Shown one piece after another: positions 44,673 to 56,000 of a DNA stretch of 64,000 nt. The stretch comes from Armigeres subalbatus (taxonomy: Eukaryota > Arthropoda > Insecta > Diptera > Culicidae): assembly GCF_024139115.2 (NCBI RefSeq), contig NC_085141.1, forward strand, positions 32,379,242-32,443,241, given 5' to 3'. The position numbers and the translations under genes are program-made. The notes under the pieces were generated by a model, which was not told the DNA's origin, made no database searches, and saw only the letters and a list, made by a program, of their open reading frames with translations. How positions within the stretch are numbered: the first letter of the stretch is position 1; each line of letters opens with the position of its first letter.

Positions 44673-44920
44673 GTAGTACAATACCAAATTTTCAAAATGA
44701 CTTATCTGCTTTTTAAACAAAGATTCAAACGTCGATTTGACGAATCTGATAGCACGCAACCAAGCACCATCAACAGGTACCAGTAGTCTCCACCTACGCA
44801 TGGATGGTGTTTGTTTGCGTGCGTACGCATGGATGGTGTTTGTTTTGTTTCGTCAAATGGACGTTTGAATCTTTGTTCACAAAAGCAGACAAGTCGTTTT
44901 GAAAATTTGGTATTGTGTAC
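44673..44920. mobile_element. Foldback MITE
   Basis: Left arm ACAATACCAAATTTTCAAAA then GATTCAAACGTCGATTTGAC; right arm the inverse GTCAAATGGACGTTTGAATC then TTTTGAAAATTTGGTATTGT. Arms are about 88 bp. The centre holds two direct copies of ACGCATGGATGGTGTTTGTT (44796 and 44824). Confidence 0.8.
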
Positions 44921-45609
44921 ACTCTTTGTCTAATATTGTCATCCAGGCATCTAGCAGGCTGACTGGTCATCGACATGGATTTCGGCCAGCCTAGACAAAT
45001 ATTTGCCCATCATGGCAGTAAGTGAAATTAAAACCAAACCAAACGAAGCTGCTTTGAATAATTTTCAAATCGATTCGTATGATGCTTCATTAAATCTTTA
45101 ATTAAGGATTTTGCTCGAACTCGAACTAGAAGAATTATAGGTTAATTTGTTACGTTCTGTGTGAACAAGTTAACTTTTTTTTTAACGTTTTGATTAGATG
45201 AACATGGACCAGGAACTGTTATGTGAATAGCTACAGAATGCATGTGGCCGGAGGCAAACGTATCGTTCAAGCTGTGGCATAATAATTGGAATTTCGATAT
45301 TGGAATATTTTACTTTTCATACACAACAAAGCCGCACGGATGGGAAAGTTTGTCAAGATGGGCAGCTTTATAATTCCTTTTGTATGTTGAACATTTTCTA
45401 GGAAATTATTATATCAATAAACATGAATGTGCGAATGAAATGCGCAAAAAAAAAATCTCTCTCTTTTAAGTTATTTATCCTTATTTATCCGATTTTCTCG
45501 TAACTAATTGAATTGGACAGGTAATTCTATTATAGATGGAATACATCGGACTTTTCGACGTTTACACCATTTACCCTGATCGGATTTGCTCAAAATATGT
45601 GGCATATAG
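44921..45609. other. Opsin intron, AT-rich, no gene
   Basis: Nothing recognised. Confidence 0.45.
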
Positions 45610-47095
45610 ATTTGGGGGAAGGGTTGTTTGGCCGAAAGCCATTTGGCTGAAGGCCAATAATCCGAAAGTCATTTGGCCGAATAGGTCATTTGGCCAAAAG
45701 GGTCATTAGACCCTTTTGGCCAAATGACACTTCCGGCCAAACAACCCTTTCGGACTAATAACCCTTTCGGCCTAATAACCCTTACGGCCAAATGACCCTT
45801 TCGGCCAAGTGAACTTTTCGGCCTAATAACCCTTTCGGCCTTATGACCCAAATGAACCTTTTCGGCCAAATGTCTCTTTCGGCCGAATGAACCTTTCGGC
45901 CAAATGACCCATTCGGTCGAACGACTCTTTCGGCCAAATGACCGGTCATCAGTCATTAGGCCAAAAGGGTCGTATGGCCAAAAGGGTCATTTGGCTAAAA
46001 GGGCGGAAAAGGTCGTTTGGCGGAAAGGGTTATATGGCCGAATGGGTCATTAAGCCGAAAAGGTCATTTGGCCGAAAGGGTCATTTGGCCGAAAGGGTCG
46101 TTTATAAAAAAGGGTCATTTGAACGAAAGGGTCGTTTGACCGAATGGGTCATTTGGCCGAAAGAGTCATTTGGCCGAAAGGTTCGTTTGGGTGATTAGGC
46201 CGAAAGGATTTTAAGGCCGAAAGGTTCATTTGGGCGAAAGTGTTATTAAGCCGCAAGGGTCGTTTGGCCGAAAGTGTCATTTGGCCGAAAGGGTCATCAG
46301 GCCGAAAGGGTCATTTAGAGAAACTAGGAATGAGAAGCGAGACGTCTCACTTCTCACTCCTCATTTATCACTTCTCACTGTAAAAAGTGAGAAGCACGGC
46401 CAAATGACCCTTCCGGCCAAACGACCCTTTCGGTCAAATGAACCTTTCGGCCGAACGACCCTTTCGGCCTATTGACCATTTCGGCCAAATGGCCCTTTCG
46501 GCCAAACGACCCTTTCTGCCCTTTCAGCCAAATAACTCTTTTGGCCATACGACCCTTTCGGCCTAATGACCGATGACCGGTCATTTGACCGAAAGGGTCA
46601 TTTTGCCGAAAGGATCGTTTGACCGAATGGGTCATTCGGCCGGAAGAGACATTTGGCCGAAAGGTTCGTTTGAGTCATAAGGCCGAAAGGGTTGTTAGGC
46701 CGAAATGTTCACTTGGCCGAAGGGGTAATTTGAGCGAAAGGGTTATTATGCCGAAAGGGTTGTTTGGTCGGAAGTGTCATTTGCTTTTGGCCAAATCCTT
46801 GGTCCTTTGGCCGAAAGGGTCATTTGGCAAAAGGTTTATTTGGCCGAATAGGTCATTTGAAAAATGAGAAACTAGGAATGAGAAGAGAGACGTCTCACTT
46901 CTCACTCCTCATTCGTCACTTCTCACTGTAAATAGTGAGGAGCACGACCAAATGTCCCTTCCGGCCAATCGACCTTTTCAGCCAAATGACCCTTTTGACC
47001 AAACGACCCTTTCGGCCTAATGACCTTTTCGGCCAAATGGCCCTTTTGGCCAAACGACCTTTTCGGCCAAATGACCCTTTTGGCCAAATGATGTT
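45610..47095. repeat. GGCCGAAA array with alternating orientation
   Basis: Dozens of units of the form (T/A)TTGGCCGAAAGGGTCA. Blocks switch strand: forward 45618-45715, reverse 45716-45945, forward 45955-46315, reverse 46399-46565, forward 46575-46860, reverse 46945-47095. Two spacers (46320-46395 and 46862-46940) share GAGACGTCTCACTTCTCACT, related to the subterminal block of the elements at 10546 and 31300. Frames encoding FGRKGHLAERV repeats are artefacts. Confidence 0.85.
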
Positions 47096-47129
47096 ATGCA
47101 TGCAGCCAATAGTCCTGCAGATGTTCCAT

Positions 47130-47960
47130 GTACTCCAAACCATTCTTGAATTCAGATTTTTTGTCAATAACGCACGGTACAAAATCAATAACAACCCATT
47201 ATATCGATACCATACAGGCCCTTAGAGGCCATGCGAATTATTTACGATTTTGATATGTCCAAACCAGATGTGGCAAACCAACGGGATTTCCTTTTTCCTA
47301 AGCACGATATTGTAAGTCTTTCAAATCATTCTGAACTTAAGACCAATTCATCTACCAGGTCAGCTATGCCTGTTAGAAAATTGATAGCAAACCCACCCAT
47401 CAAGCCATTAGAGGCCATGCGAATGATTTACGACTTAAATTTTCCAAACCGGATGTTGTACACATGGTTTCAAAGCGTCTGCATGATCATGATGAGTTGC
47501 TTTTGATTTTCTACCGAGTTTAGCTGATCTGGTAGAACAATTAGTTCGAAGTCCAGAACGATGTGTAGGACTTAGTTCATTGTATTTGGTCTTAATCAAA
47601 AATCATTCTCATGGACCCAAACGGTCGGTCTGTATGGACGTGATGCGTTGCAATAAATTTCCAGCCGAGCCAAGTTGTATAACAATTGGTTCGAATTCCA
47701 CAATGATTTGAGAGGCTTGATCATCGTATTTGGTCATTTTTAAATAAAAAACCATTATACGCATGGCCTTGAAAAGCTTGTATGGACATTGTGGATTACT
47801 ATCGATTTTGTTCCGGACATAGTTGACCTGGAAGACCAATTAAACTGCATGTGTGGCCTCTATGGCCTATATGGATATGATGGGTTACTATCAATTTTGT
47901 ACTAAGCTCAATTGAACTGGTAGACAAGGGATTTATATTCTAGAATGATTTAGATCTGTG
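47130..47960. repeat. Tandem repeat of about 185 bp in two opposite orientations
   Basis: AGAGGCCATGCGAAT plus GATTTACGA(T/C)TT plus TCCAAACC(A/G)GATG occurs at 47226 and 47410. From about 47620 the inverse strand repeats: TGTATGGAC(G/A)T followed by TTACTATC(G/A)ATTTTGT at 47790 and 47885. Diverged; no coding content. Confidence 0.55.
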
Positions 47961-49149
47961 ATAATATTGACGCGTCACGTTTTCCATCATATAATAAAAT
48001 GTTTCTAGCATGTTTTCGAGGAAAAAATAGAAAAAAAAAAACAATTATGTTGTTACGCGGTTTTTTTTTGCTATTTTCGTCCACATAAAAATAGCAAACT
48101 GTCGATCCATCCACCGTCAATCACAGAGTGTAGGTGTGGTCGATCATTAATCTGAGCCCAGTTTCGAGAAATTTATGAGCTGACGATCATTTTGGTTATA
48201 TAAACATATAACTTTGACTGATAAATGTCTGGAATATTGCCAAGTTAAATCCGGGTCCATATGCCCCAAACTTCCAATTATAAGTTTTTTTTTGGTACTG
48301 CAGGAAGGTTAATCTTTGAAGTAAACATTTCAAATTCATATTAAGAGAGTGAGTTTCCAAACAAAAGGTCAAGAACTGTACTTCAGACCATATTCGGCTA
48401 AAATTGAACTAAAACGCATATCAGGAGAGTGACCCCAAACTTATGAACAGTCCTCCATAACTCCATACAGATGTTGAACCCAAACTTTTGGCCGATGCGT
48501 ACACTTGCACTTGAGTAAACATTTTGATTTTTAAAACTAAACAAAATTTTTTCGCCGAAATTTCATCAATGCTCTCAAAGATGATTAAAATTGGTTTCCA
48601 TTCCACTTTTTATTTCGAAATTTTGTGGGCTCATTTCGACCAAAATCAACATATTATTACTCTTGTCATAAGACGAGTTAATATACAATCCCATGGGATT
48701 GTATTAACTCGTCTTATGACAAGTGGAGACATTCCACTAAAAAGCTCAAAATAATTTTCTAATATTATTACTACCTAAATTTAAGAAAAATGTGTATCTT
48801 AAAGTTGAGTAGATGAAACATTAAAAACTGTTCGTTTCAAACACCTAGGATGCAAGATCTATTCAAAATCTATGTACTGAGCTAACAATACCCGAAATCG
48901 GATGTAAGACGGCAAAAATACGGCCAATAACTTTTGCCTATATTTTTCCGAGGGTAAACCCAAACTTATGGCCGGGAGTGTATATCTCGACGCATATCGC
49001 ATAGGAAATGTAATTCGAAATTTTAAAGTGAAATTTTGATTTCGTACGTACATTACTAATTATAAATACACTGCTTTGGCTCCTAATAACAATGGATGAT
49101 TTATAATAATGGGGGTGAGTAAATTTTTATTTAAAGAAGCAGGGCTTAC
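47961..49149. other. Opsin intron with transposon-end motifs, no gene
   Basis: Several CCCAAACTTATGG/GAC blocks (48432, 48958) suggest ends of a mariner-like non-autonomous element, but I cannot define borders. The striking hairpin at 48662-48723 is listed separately. Confidence 0.4.
48662..48723. repeat. Near-perfect 62-bp palindrome
   Basis: CTTGTCATAAGACGAGTTAA on the left and TTAACTCGTCTTATGACAAG on the right are exact inverses; the centre is CAATCCCATGGGATTG. The only mismatch is an extra TA in the left arm. No loop is required beyond the centre. Confidence 0.9.
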
Positions 49150-49309
49150 CTAGCAACGACATGAAAAATCCGTATGCGACGCAAACCGTTGGACCGAACA
49201 GCCAATGTCGCGAAATGGCCGATGTCAGCGTGAACGGGTTGCCGATGATCGACACGGAAAAGTCGGAGCACACTAGATTGAACAGAATGATGTTCATCGG
49301 AGTCCAGAG
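49150..49309 (-). CDS. Ciliary opsin, exon with TM2 and start of TM3
   Basis: 160 bp. The acceptor is preceded by a pyrimidine-rich tract ending TTCCAG; the first codons read LWTPMNIILFNL, the usual intracellular-loop-1 to TM2 sequence. It encodes LVCSDF in TM2, GNPFTLTSAISRHW in loop 1, and FGPTVCVAYGFFMSLL entering TM3. The Cys here is the conserved disulphide residue; three residues on, at the vertebrate Glu113 position, is Tyr. The exon ends after one base of a Gly codon (phase 1) at a GTAAGC donor (49144-49149). The phase-0 start means a further upstream exon with TM1 is required. Confidence 0.88.
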
Positions 49310-49503
49310 CTGGAATGAAATCGCAAAAAAAAAAACAGGTGATTGCACAGTTATTATTATTATACCATTAAAAATTAACAATTGGACTAAAAAATGTTGG
49401 CAGGAATGCGAAAGGAAAACATTTTATTTTTAAATTTTCCATTTCATAATCTATTAAAGCATAGCATTACCTATAATGTAAATGTACAAATCGTGGGTGG
49501 CTA

Positions 49504-51198
49504 TTGGCGAACAAACGTTGCATGAAGAAGAAGAAGAAGAAGCATAAAGAAGATATTCGAAAAAAAATTGCACGGGGAAGCATACAAAGACAATTTATAC
49601 ATATACTGTGCCCATTCCGCAGTCATGCAATTGAGGATGAATCTACAGTCCTCAGGCGGAACATGTTTAGGGGATTTAGAGTGGGGGAAGACCTGGATCT
49701 TCGCCGCGTTGATACAGATCTTCCAGCTAGTGAGGCCTAGTTGGAGTTTTGCCACTAGCGCTTTGATCACTATATTGTAGACTATGGAGGTGTCATCTGT
49801 GAACAGTGACATAATGCTGCCTTCTGGAGGTTCTGGCATGTCGGAGGTGAACAGATTGAAAAGCAGGGGAACTCGATCAACTGATTGAGACCCAGAATGT
49901 CCTTGTCGACAGGTAATTGTTGACGATTTTCAACAGGTAGCTGCGAAGATTGTAGCGTTGTAGTTTGTAGACCAGGCCATCATGCCATACATTGTCGAAT
50001 GCCTTCTCAACATCGACTAAGGCCATGGCGAATGTTTTAGAGACAAACTTGTTCCATCTGAGGACGTTGGTAACTCGGGTCAGTTGGTGTACGGTTGACT
50101 GACCGCGACCGGAAACCAAACTGTTCCTCGAGCAAGATGTTGAGATTTTCGGCAGACTCGAGTAATCGGTGTTGAATTGCTTTTTAGAATAGCTTGGATA
50201 ATCCTGAGAGAAGGCCGATGCGACGATAACTTTTGGGTGAGGAAGGATCCTTCCCAGGCTTACGGATGGGGATGACTTTCGCTGACTTCAAAGGTGTTCA
50301 AAGAGCGGAGCATTCATATGTTTGAGTTCGAAGTTCAGGACGCTGTCGAAGCCTGGGGCCTGTTTTCGATGATTTGATATTGACCGTCAATTCGTCAGCT
50401 GTGATCTCCAACTCCTCCGAGAAGTCTTTGGGAGTCACATGAATGTTGTGTGCATACTCGTTAACGGCTACTTCGTTTGGATTGATGATGTTCTGCCCAA
50501 GATTGTGTGCCTGTACGCTGAGTGACATTCCGCAATCGAATCAAATCTTTGGTGAGTGTATCGATGTTTAAGGAGTTGCTTACCTGTCGAGCCTTCGGGA
50601 CATGCTGCTCCCGAGCCACCGAGATTGCCTCTTCGATAGCGCACAGCTGGCGGTTGATACTTTCCGGCGTCTCCGGACGCACCTCGTTATCGACGGAGTT
50701 ATCGACGCACTGCTGGAACCGCTGCCAGTTCACTCGATGGTAGTTTCGCCTTGTTAGCTCGTGCCGATTTACTGAAGTTCCAACTACCGCCACCACCGGA
50801 TAGTGGTCCGAGCTAAGTTCTTGGAAGACGACCGGCGGGGAGACATGATCGTACATGTTCATGATATAGATGTCGAGCGTAGCATGGGCCCCGGACCGTG
50901 TCAACCGGGTAGGGCTGTCAGGGCTCAGGATGGTGTAGTGGCCCTCTAGTTCGTCGTTGGACGAGACGACTCCATAAGACCAGACGATTGCCACTCCTCC
51001 CCCTCTAGAGCTTGTTCGATCGAACCTCACCAGCCTAAAACCCGGAATTGTTGCACTTACCTTGGGCTTCAGGTGGGTTTCGGTGATGAAAGCCGCGTCA
51101 ATCTCCTTCTCCTGAAGAAAATCGCTGAGCTCGATGATTTTGCTCTTTAGGGAGCAAACGTTCCAATTGACCAGACCCACCCTAGCAGCCAGTTTCAA
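49504..51198 (-). pseudogene. Jockey-clade ORF2 (endonuclease/RT), internally deleted
   Basis: Begins GLVNWNVCSLKSKIIELSDF with the endonuclease ETHLKP motif and GGGVAIVWSYG. It then jumps directly to LEGHYTILSPDSPTRLTRSG (about 50962): the central endonuclease part with the GDFN motif is missing, about 90 residues by family norm. SSDHYPVV (SDH motif) is present. RT pieces follow: LVDVEKAFDNVWHDG near 50000, then LFTDD (a changed YADD, near 49800). Several stops and shifts. The ORF overlaps the end of ORF1 by 17 bases. Not functional. Confidence 0.85.
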
Positions 51199-52413
51199 TG
51201 ACGAACATGCCCAGGGTGAAGATCTGGTCGAAGCGAGTTTTGCAACCGAGTAGTCGCGTTGCCAGTTGGGTGAAAATCGGAATTAGCTGCTCCGATGTGT
51301 AGAGCGGTGGGTCGCCCTCGGCCGGAAGGGGCTCATTATCCTGACGACTGAATACAGGGGGAGGAAGCGGGGGCCATTCGCTGGTGGATGGTGTTGGAGC
51401 TTGAACTGATGCTGCAGCAGCCGTCAGCCGTTTGTGTGGCTGCAAAGGTGGAAGAATTGGTATCGCTCGCTGGGGAGCCGGGATGGCCGGAAAGTTTATC
51501 TCGTTGAGAGCAGGAACTCGGTTCTTTTTCGGCAGGGACCTGGTGGAGGCCTTCTTCCTGATTTCCAAAAACGCCGCCCGCTTTGGACAGTCCTTGGTTG
51601 TGGCCCGATGCTTGTCGCCACATTTGGCGTATTTGGGATCAGCAACTTCCATCTTGTCGCACTCATCGGTCGGATGGAGCTCGCCACATTCGTTGCAGCG
51701 CGGCTTCATGCGGCAGTTCCTGGTGCCGTGCCCGAAATTGAAGCAGATGGTGCACTGCGTGACGTCGCGGTGCACTGGCCGATATCGCTCACAGTCAACG
51801 ACGGTGTAATTTATAACGCCGACCAGCTTCAGGTCCTTCCACGTGATGGAGCCGTGCTCCAGGTGGACCAGGTAAAGCTGGTCGCGTTATCTCCTCGTCT
51901 TGTCGTGACGAGCGATCTTGCGCACGGCCACCGGTTTCAATCCGCAACTTTCGAGCTCAGCTTTTAGCTCCTCTTCCTTCATGTCGTGGAGTCCTCGCAG
52001 CAAAGCTTTTAGAGGCTTCGTGCCGGGGTGGTCATGAGTGTAGTACTCATACTTGTGGACCTCGATGAACTCCACGACGGATTGATGATGGTCCTTGTTT
52101 GCCGGCATCACTTTCACGCCCTCGCTGCAGAGCCGAAAAGTACATTTCAGCCCTTTAGCGATCAGCTGGCGAATTTTTGGGCGCAAATCCGGTGGATCAC
52201 CCTTGACAAACACGGGCGGGCACTTCTCCTTCCGCTCCGGTTGTACCTGCGGCAGCTGCGATTGCTGCTTCTTCCTCTTTTCCGGCGGATTGCCGGCGTC
52301 ATCGAGCGGCAACGGCGAGAACACGTTGCTCTGCAAAAGCTGCTTGGAGCGCCTCCAAGAGCAGTGCGCTTAGGCACTTTTCCAGCGACCGAATCGGCCA
52401 CCGAGTCTCCCAT
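51182..52413 (-). pseudogene. Jockey-clade ORF1 (gag-like), frameshifted
   Basis: Starts at the Met at 52411-52413 (MGDSVADSVAGKVPK). A frameshift near 52345 leads to the basic part PPEKRKKQQSQLPQ, then VFVKGDPPDLRPKIRQLIAK and a PRE_C2HC domain with YYTHDHPGTKPLKALLRGLH and ELESCGLKPVAVRKI. A second frameshift near 51890 leads to CTICFNFGHGTRNC (knuckle 1, C-X2-C-X4-H-X4-C), CNECGELHPTDEC (knuckle 2, one residue short) and a third with a Tyr-Ala-Lys-Cys start. Ends at 51182. Gag-like RNA-binding protein in intact relatives; inactive here. Confidence 0.85.
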
Positions 52414-52856
52414 GACGGGTCCGGGAGAAAAAAACGCCAACGCGACGAAGCGAAAATGTAAACAGCGAACGAACGAGAAAAAACACTTGGAAAAAATGCG
52501 CGAGCAAAAAACACGTCCGTACGTGCTGCTGTGGTACGTGAGCGTAGCCTTCGCGTGAGCGAGATTCTGATTTGACACCCAGTACCTTCGGGTAAGACGT
52601 TGTCCAACGTCAAAAGCGCAAAGGGTGGAGCCTATCAACATCCCTTGAGTGCTATACAATTGCAATAATATTGCAAAATACTACAGCGGAAGAGAAATAA
52701 CAAAAAATATAAAACTGGATTCGATTTACGGATTATGTGATTGATAGTTCTTCACTCTACCACAGCACTATTAAACAATTCGAAGGAACATGTTAACTCA
52801 CCATAGAAACCATACGATTCTGAAGTTTCGCACTCGGGTTTCCCGTAGCTTGATTG

Positions 52857-53063
52857 CACCAAAAAGATATTTTAGTTACTAGATAAAGATTGTCGCTGTC
52901 GTCGCTGTCCGGAACATCTTTTGCTGGCGAGGATAGGGGAGCTAAATGTCAAAGAAGGAAAATCCATACGATTTGACAGGTATGTACCACACATGTTTCG
53001 GACAGCAGAACAAATGGAACCGAAGCGACAATCTTTATCTAGTAACTAAAATATCTTTTTTGC
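52857..53063. mobile_element. MITE with AGATTGTCGCTG inverted repeats, copy 2
   Basis: About 40-bp terminal inverted repeats: AAAAAGATATTTTAGTTACT then AGATAAAGATTGTCGCTG on the left, and the exact inverse on the right (AGCGACAATCTTTATCT then AGTAACTAAAATATCTTTTT). About 207 bp overall, no coding capacity. Related to 15064-15236. Confidence 0.85.
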
Positions 53064-56000
53064 ACCATCACCGGAATTAAAAAGTTGTAAAAACGTTGAG
53101 CGACGCTTGATCAAACATGAAGATTCTCTCAACTTGTTTGCTACTCAATATAAACAAACAATCTAACTTTGAAAGACGTATTGATGTTACATGGTTCATA
53201 ATATGCAACTTAATGTTTCAGTTTCGTGAACGCAACATGCAGTGCGGTGTTCTTTGGTTGTTTGTTTCCAAATATCAAACACGTCTTGTATTGCAATGTT
53301 ATTGAAACACTGATCGTAATTCGAACATTTTTGATATCCTCATGCAACGATTTGGTGCTTTGGTGTTTCGTGAATACCTTCAATAAAACTGAATGGAAAC
53401 AAAGAGCCTTTTGGAAGATGTTGCAGGTGCTACTTTGGTTATCATAACGGAAATAGATATCCAATGATTGATATTTCAACGTTATTTTGCACATTTTCAA
53501 TAAATTTATTGAAGTAAATGGACTCGGTCATAATGCCTATGAGAAACATGTTTCTTACTCCAGCGAGATACCGCCAATGAACCCCACTCAATGTCACCAC
53601 CACAACTGTTTTTTAAAGTTGGTTTAACCACGCACACACAAGAAGAGTTAGTACTTTTCCATCTAATTCCACTCATTTATTGTAACTTTACTAACTAATT
53701 TGTAAGCCTGGGCCTTCCAAGAAAACTGTCGGGCCTTGGCGTCAGATGGCTAGTGGTTCTGCTCCATACTTCTTCAATTTAGGGGGTTAGAAGCAGAGGG
53801 GTGTAAGTGACATTTTGGTCAAATTTAGTTGACGACAGCAAAAAAATACTTTGGTTCTCGAGAATTGCGGCAATATTAAATATAAAATTTACAGAAAATT
53901 AGTAATTTTTTGAACTTTCATACAACTTTTTGTCACTTTTTGTCACACCCCTTTGCGTTTGACCCACTCAATTGCTTTCCTAACCGTTTTCATCTTCTAT
54001 CCTATATCGTCAAATAGACTTTCATTCAGCAGTAAGTTCAATTTCGAAAAACGAAAGCGTGGTGCTTCACTAAATTAGAATACTATCCTTTCATTCCTAT
54101 CACATTGGCATTTGGCAATTTGTTAACCAAAAAGAACTGCTGTCATAGAGCGTATCCGCCAAATTTAAATAAAAATTCCGCATGAACTCGTGGCAAGTTC
54201 AGAGGTGCTCTCGGCTGGCAGTGGACGAGCAACTGCATCATCAATTCCTTCTCATTCTCGATAGACCGTAAGGACGTGGCCTGTGCCGCTATGGTCCATA
54301 TCAAATCCTAGCGCTCTTGGACTGTGCACAGTGAGGTTGGAAAGCAAATCCCATGCCCCCATCAATTGATTCCCTGTGCAATTTCGATTGTTCCGGTCAA
54401 TCATAGAGTAGCAGTAGCTACCGTTACGGTCATCATACTCATGGCCAAACTCAAGACTGAGCCTTCCATGCAAATCACACCGAAAATTTGCTATTCCAAT
54501 TATTATTTTTTATGTGAATTCTGATGACAAACTCCCAAAAAAAAATCTTTAGCTGAACAAGAACGGTTAGTTAATTTTGACCGACGCATGGCGTAACGAA
54601 AACAAGTGCTATTCGATGAGGATGGCCGAAACCACCCACTACATGTTCGATTTTTGATCAATTTCATAAATGCAATCTGCACTCACGCAGAGCAATCAAG
54701 CAATATTTCGCACGTACAGTAGATTTAATTGAATTGCTCGATTATGATATGGTGCTGCTCTTGATAAACAAATAGCGTAATTTCCTTTTCAATAAAAGCA
54801 GAAAACATCGTCAATTCAGCTTATTTCTGAATGCCTCTTTATCAGTTCATGATTATCCGTTTCCTGAATGCCATAAAGTCACGATTGTAACCAGTAGGTG
54901 CATAAAAACATTTCCGGTAGTTTAATTACTCGGAATGAGTGTCAGTGCAAAATGCATCGTTGCCTAATTACTCGAAAAATTTATTCGGCTTTCGACATAA
55001 TCGGACACCGAAGTAATATATGTATGATGCAATGATTTCCTTTTGAGAATTGGTTTCATAATATGAGAAATCAGGAGGACACAATCACAAAAAAAGCTCA
55101 TCGAGTAGAAGTGTAACACTTTATGCACATGGCTGGATCCATTTCACATGGTGAACTAACGAAGTATTTCTTTGATGCAATCTCTGCATATGAGCTAAAC
55201 GAGAAAAACAATGTTTGTTCCATCAGTTCCATCTACGAAATACATGCTAACGCTTTTGTTCGTTTCCCAATTCCTAACAAAATTCGAAACAGTCACAGGC
55301 AAAATATTCTCGTTCAGCGTTGATATATTTATAGACGACTCATTGGAAATCACTTTTGATTTGTGTTGGCGTTCCACCCTCACTTCAACTGTTTTTTTCT
55401 TGCTCTACAATTGTCTTTCTTTTCCCCAGCTTAGACATCAACGACATCAACGAATATCCTTTTGATTTCGATGGTTGTTTTCTAACAGAGCTGATTTGGT
55501 TTGATAGTTCATATACTATTTTACACGGGTGGTTTGTACCGCGAAAATTCCAAAATCCGTCTGTACTGCAAATTTTGTGTAAAAAAAAACAAGCATAAAA
55601 ATGACACAAGTGGAATTCGGTAATTTCTTATGAAAACCGCATAAAAAAGACTCTAGTGTACAAATAATGCTTCCTGTTCATGCGTGCACCGTTCGGTGAG
55701 GTATTATGAGAAGAATTTGAGCTTTCTTTTCCTGCATTGTTCCAGAACGTACCTATCCGTTCCAGGTTCTCGAATGATAAAATAATTCAAATAAAATTTC
55801 TCTGTCAACGACGAAGAACATGCTCTGACACATGTTGATCATTGGCGTAGAGCACGCTTTCTCGTAGATATTTTCAAGAATATAGATACATTGTTTCCCT
55901 GGTGTAATTCTAGTCTAACAGCTTATTCAGTACGTCATTCTCAGCAGCATGCTGTTTTTGTCCTCGTGAAATGCGTCGAGTAGCAATGTTTTTCATTGCT

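Larger units (their letters stand above)
16022..49309 (-). other. Ciliary-type opsin gene (pteropsin-like), partial at the 5' side
   Basis: Gene span of the four recognised coding exons. Joined in phase they give 369 residues covering TM2 to the C-terminus. Opsins are seven-helix G-protein-coupled receptors that bind retinal on a TM7 lysine. Visible hallmarks: a TM2 with LVCSDF; a TM3 cysteine followed by Tyr at the Glu113 position; YERF for the E/DRY motif; Glu at the position equivalent to 181 followed by the ECL2 cysteine; WTPY in TM6; AKSS with the Schiff-base lysine; and NPIIY. Tyr113 with Glu181 as counterion, and a TM7 of the AK-S-x-YNP-IIY form, fit arthropod c-opsin (pteropsin/encephalopsin type) rather than the visual r-opsins. 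The N-terminal exon with TM1 was not located. Introns are 5438, 18835 and 7905 bp. No lesion is visible in the four exons, so the gene is probably functional. Confidence 0.9.
49504..52660 (-). mobile_element. Jockey-clade non-LTR retrotransposon, decayed, 3'-truncated
   Basis: Minus-strand element: 5' UTR-like GC-rich start (about 52414-52660), ORF1 (51182-52413), ORF2 (51198 to about 49570). ORF1 with a PRE_C2HC domain and three zinc knuckles, and the endonuclease opening, fit the Jockey clade. ORF2 is missing part of its endonuclease, has RT lesions, and ends soon after the RT core. Lies upstream of the recognised opsin exons; if an opsin 5' exon exists further up, this is inside the first intron. 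Confidence 0.85.

Noticed and set aside
45669..47225. Frames encoding FGRKGHLAERV-like repeats
   Set aside because: Both strands and all blocks of the GGCCGAAA array give such frames; artefact.
54252..54473. Possible first exon of the opsin on the minus strand
   Set aside because: It has two N-glycosylation-like sites and locally higher GC, but no TM1-like helix, and the only donor in the right phase is poor. Could be settled by RNA reads or by mosquito c-opsin N-terminal sequences.
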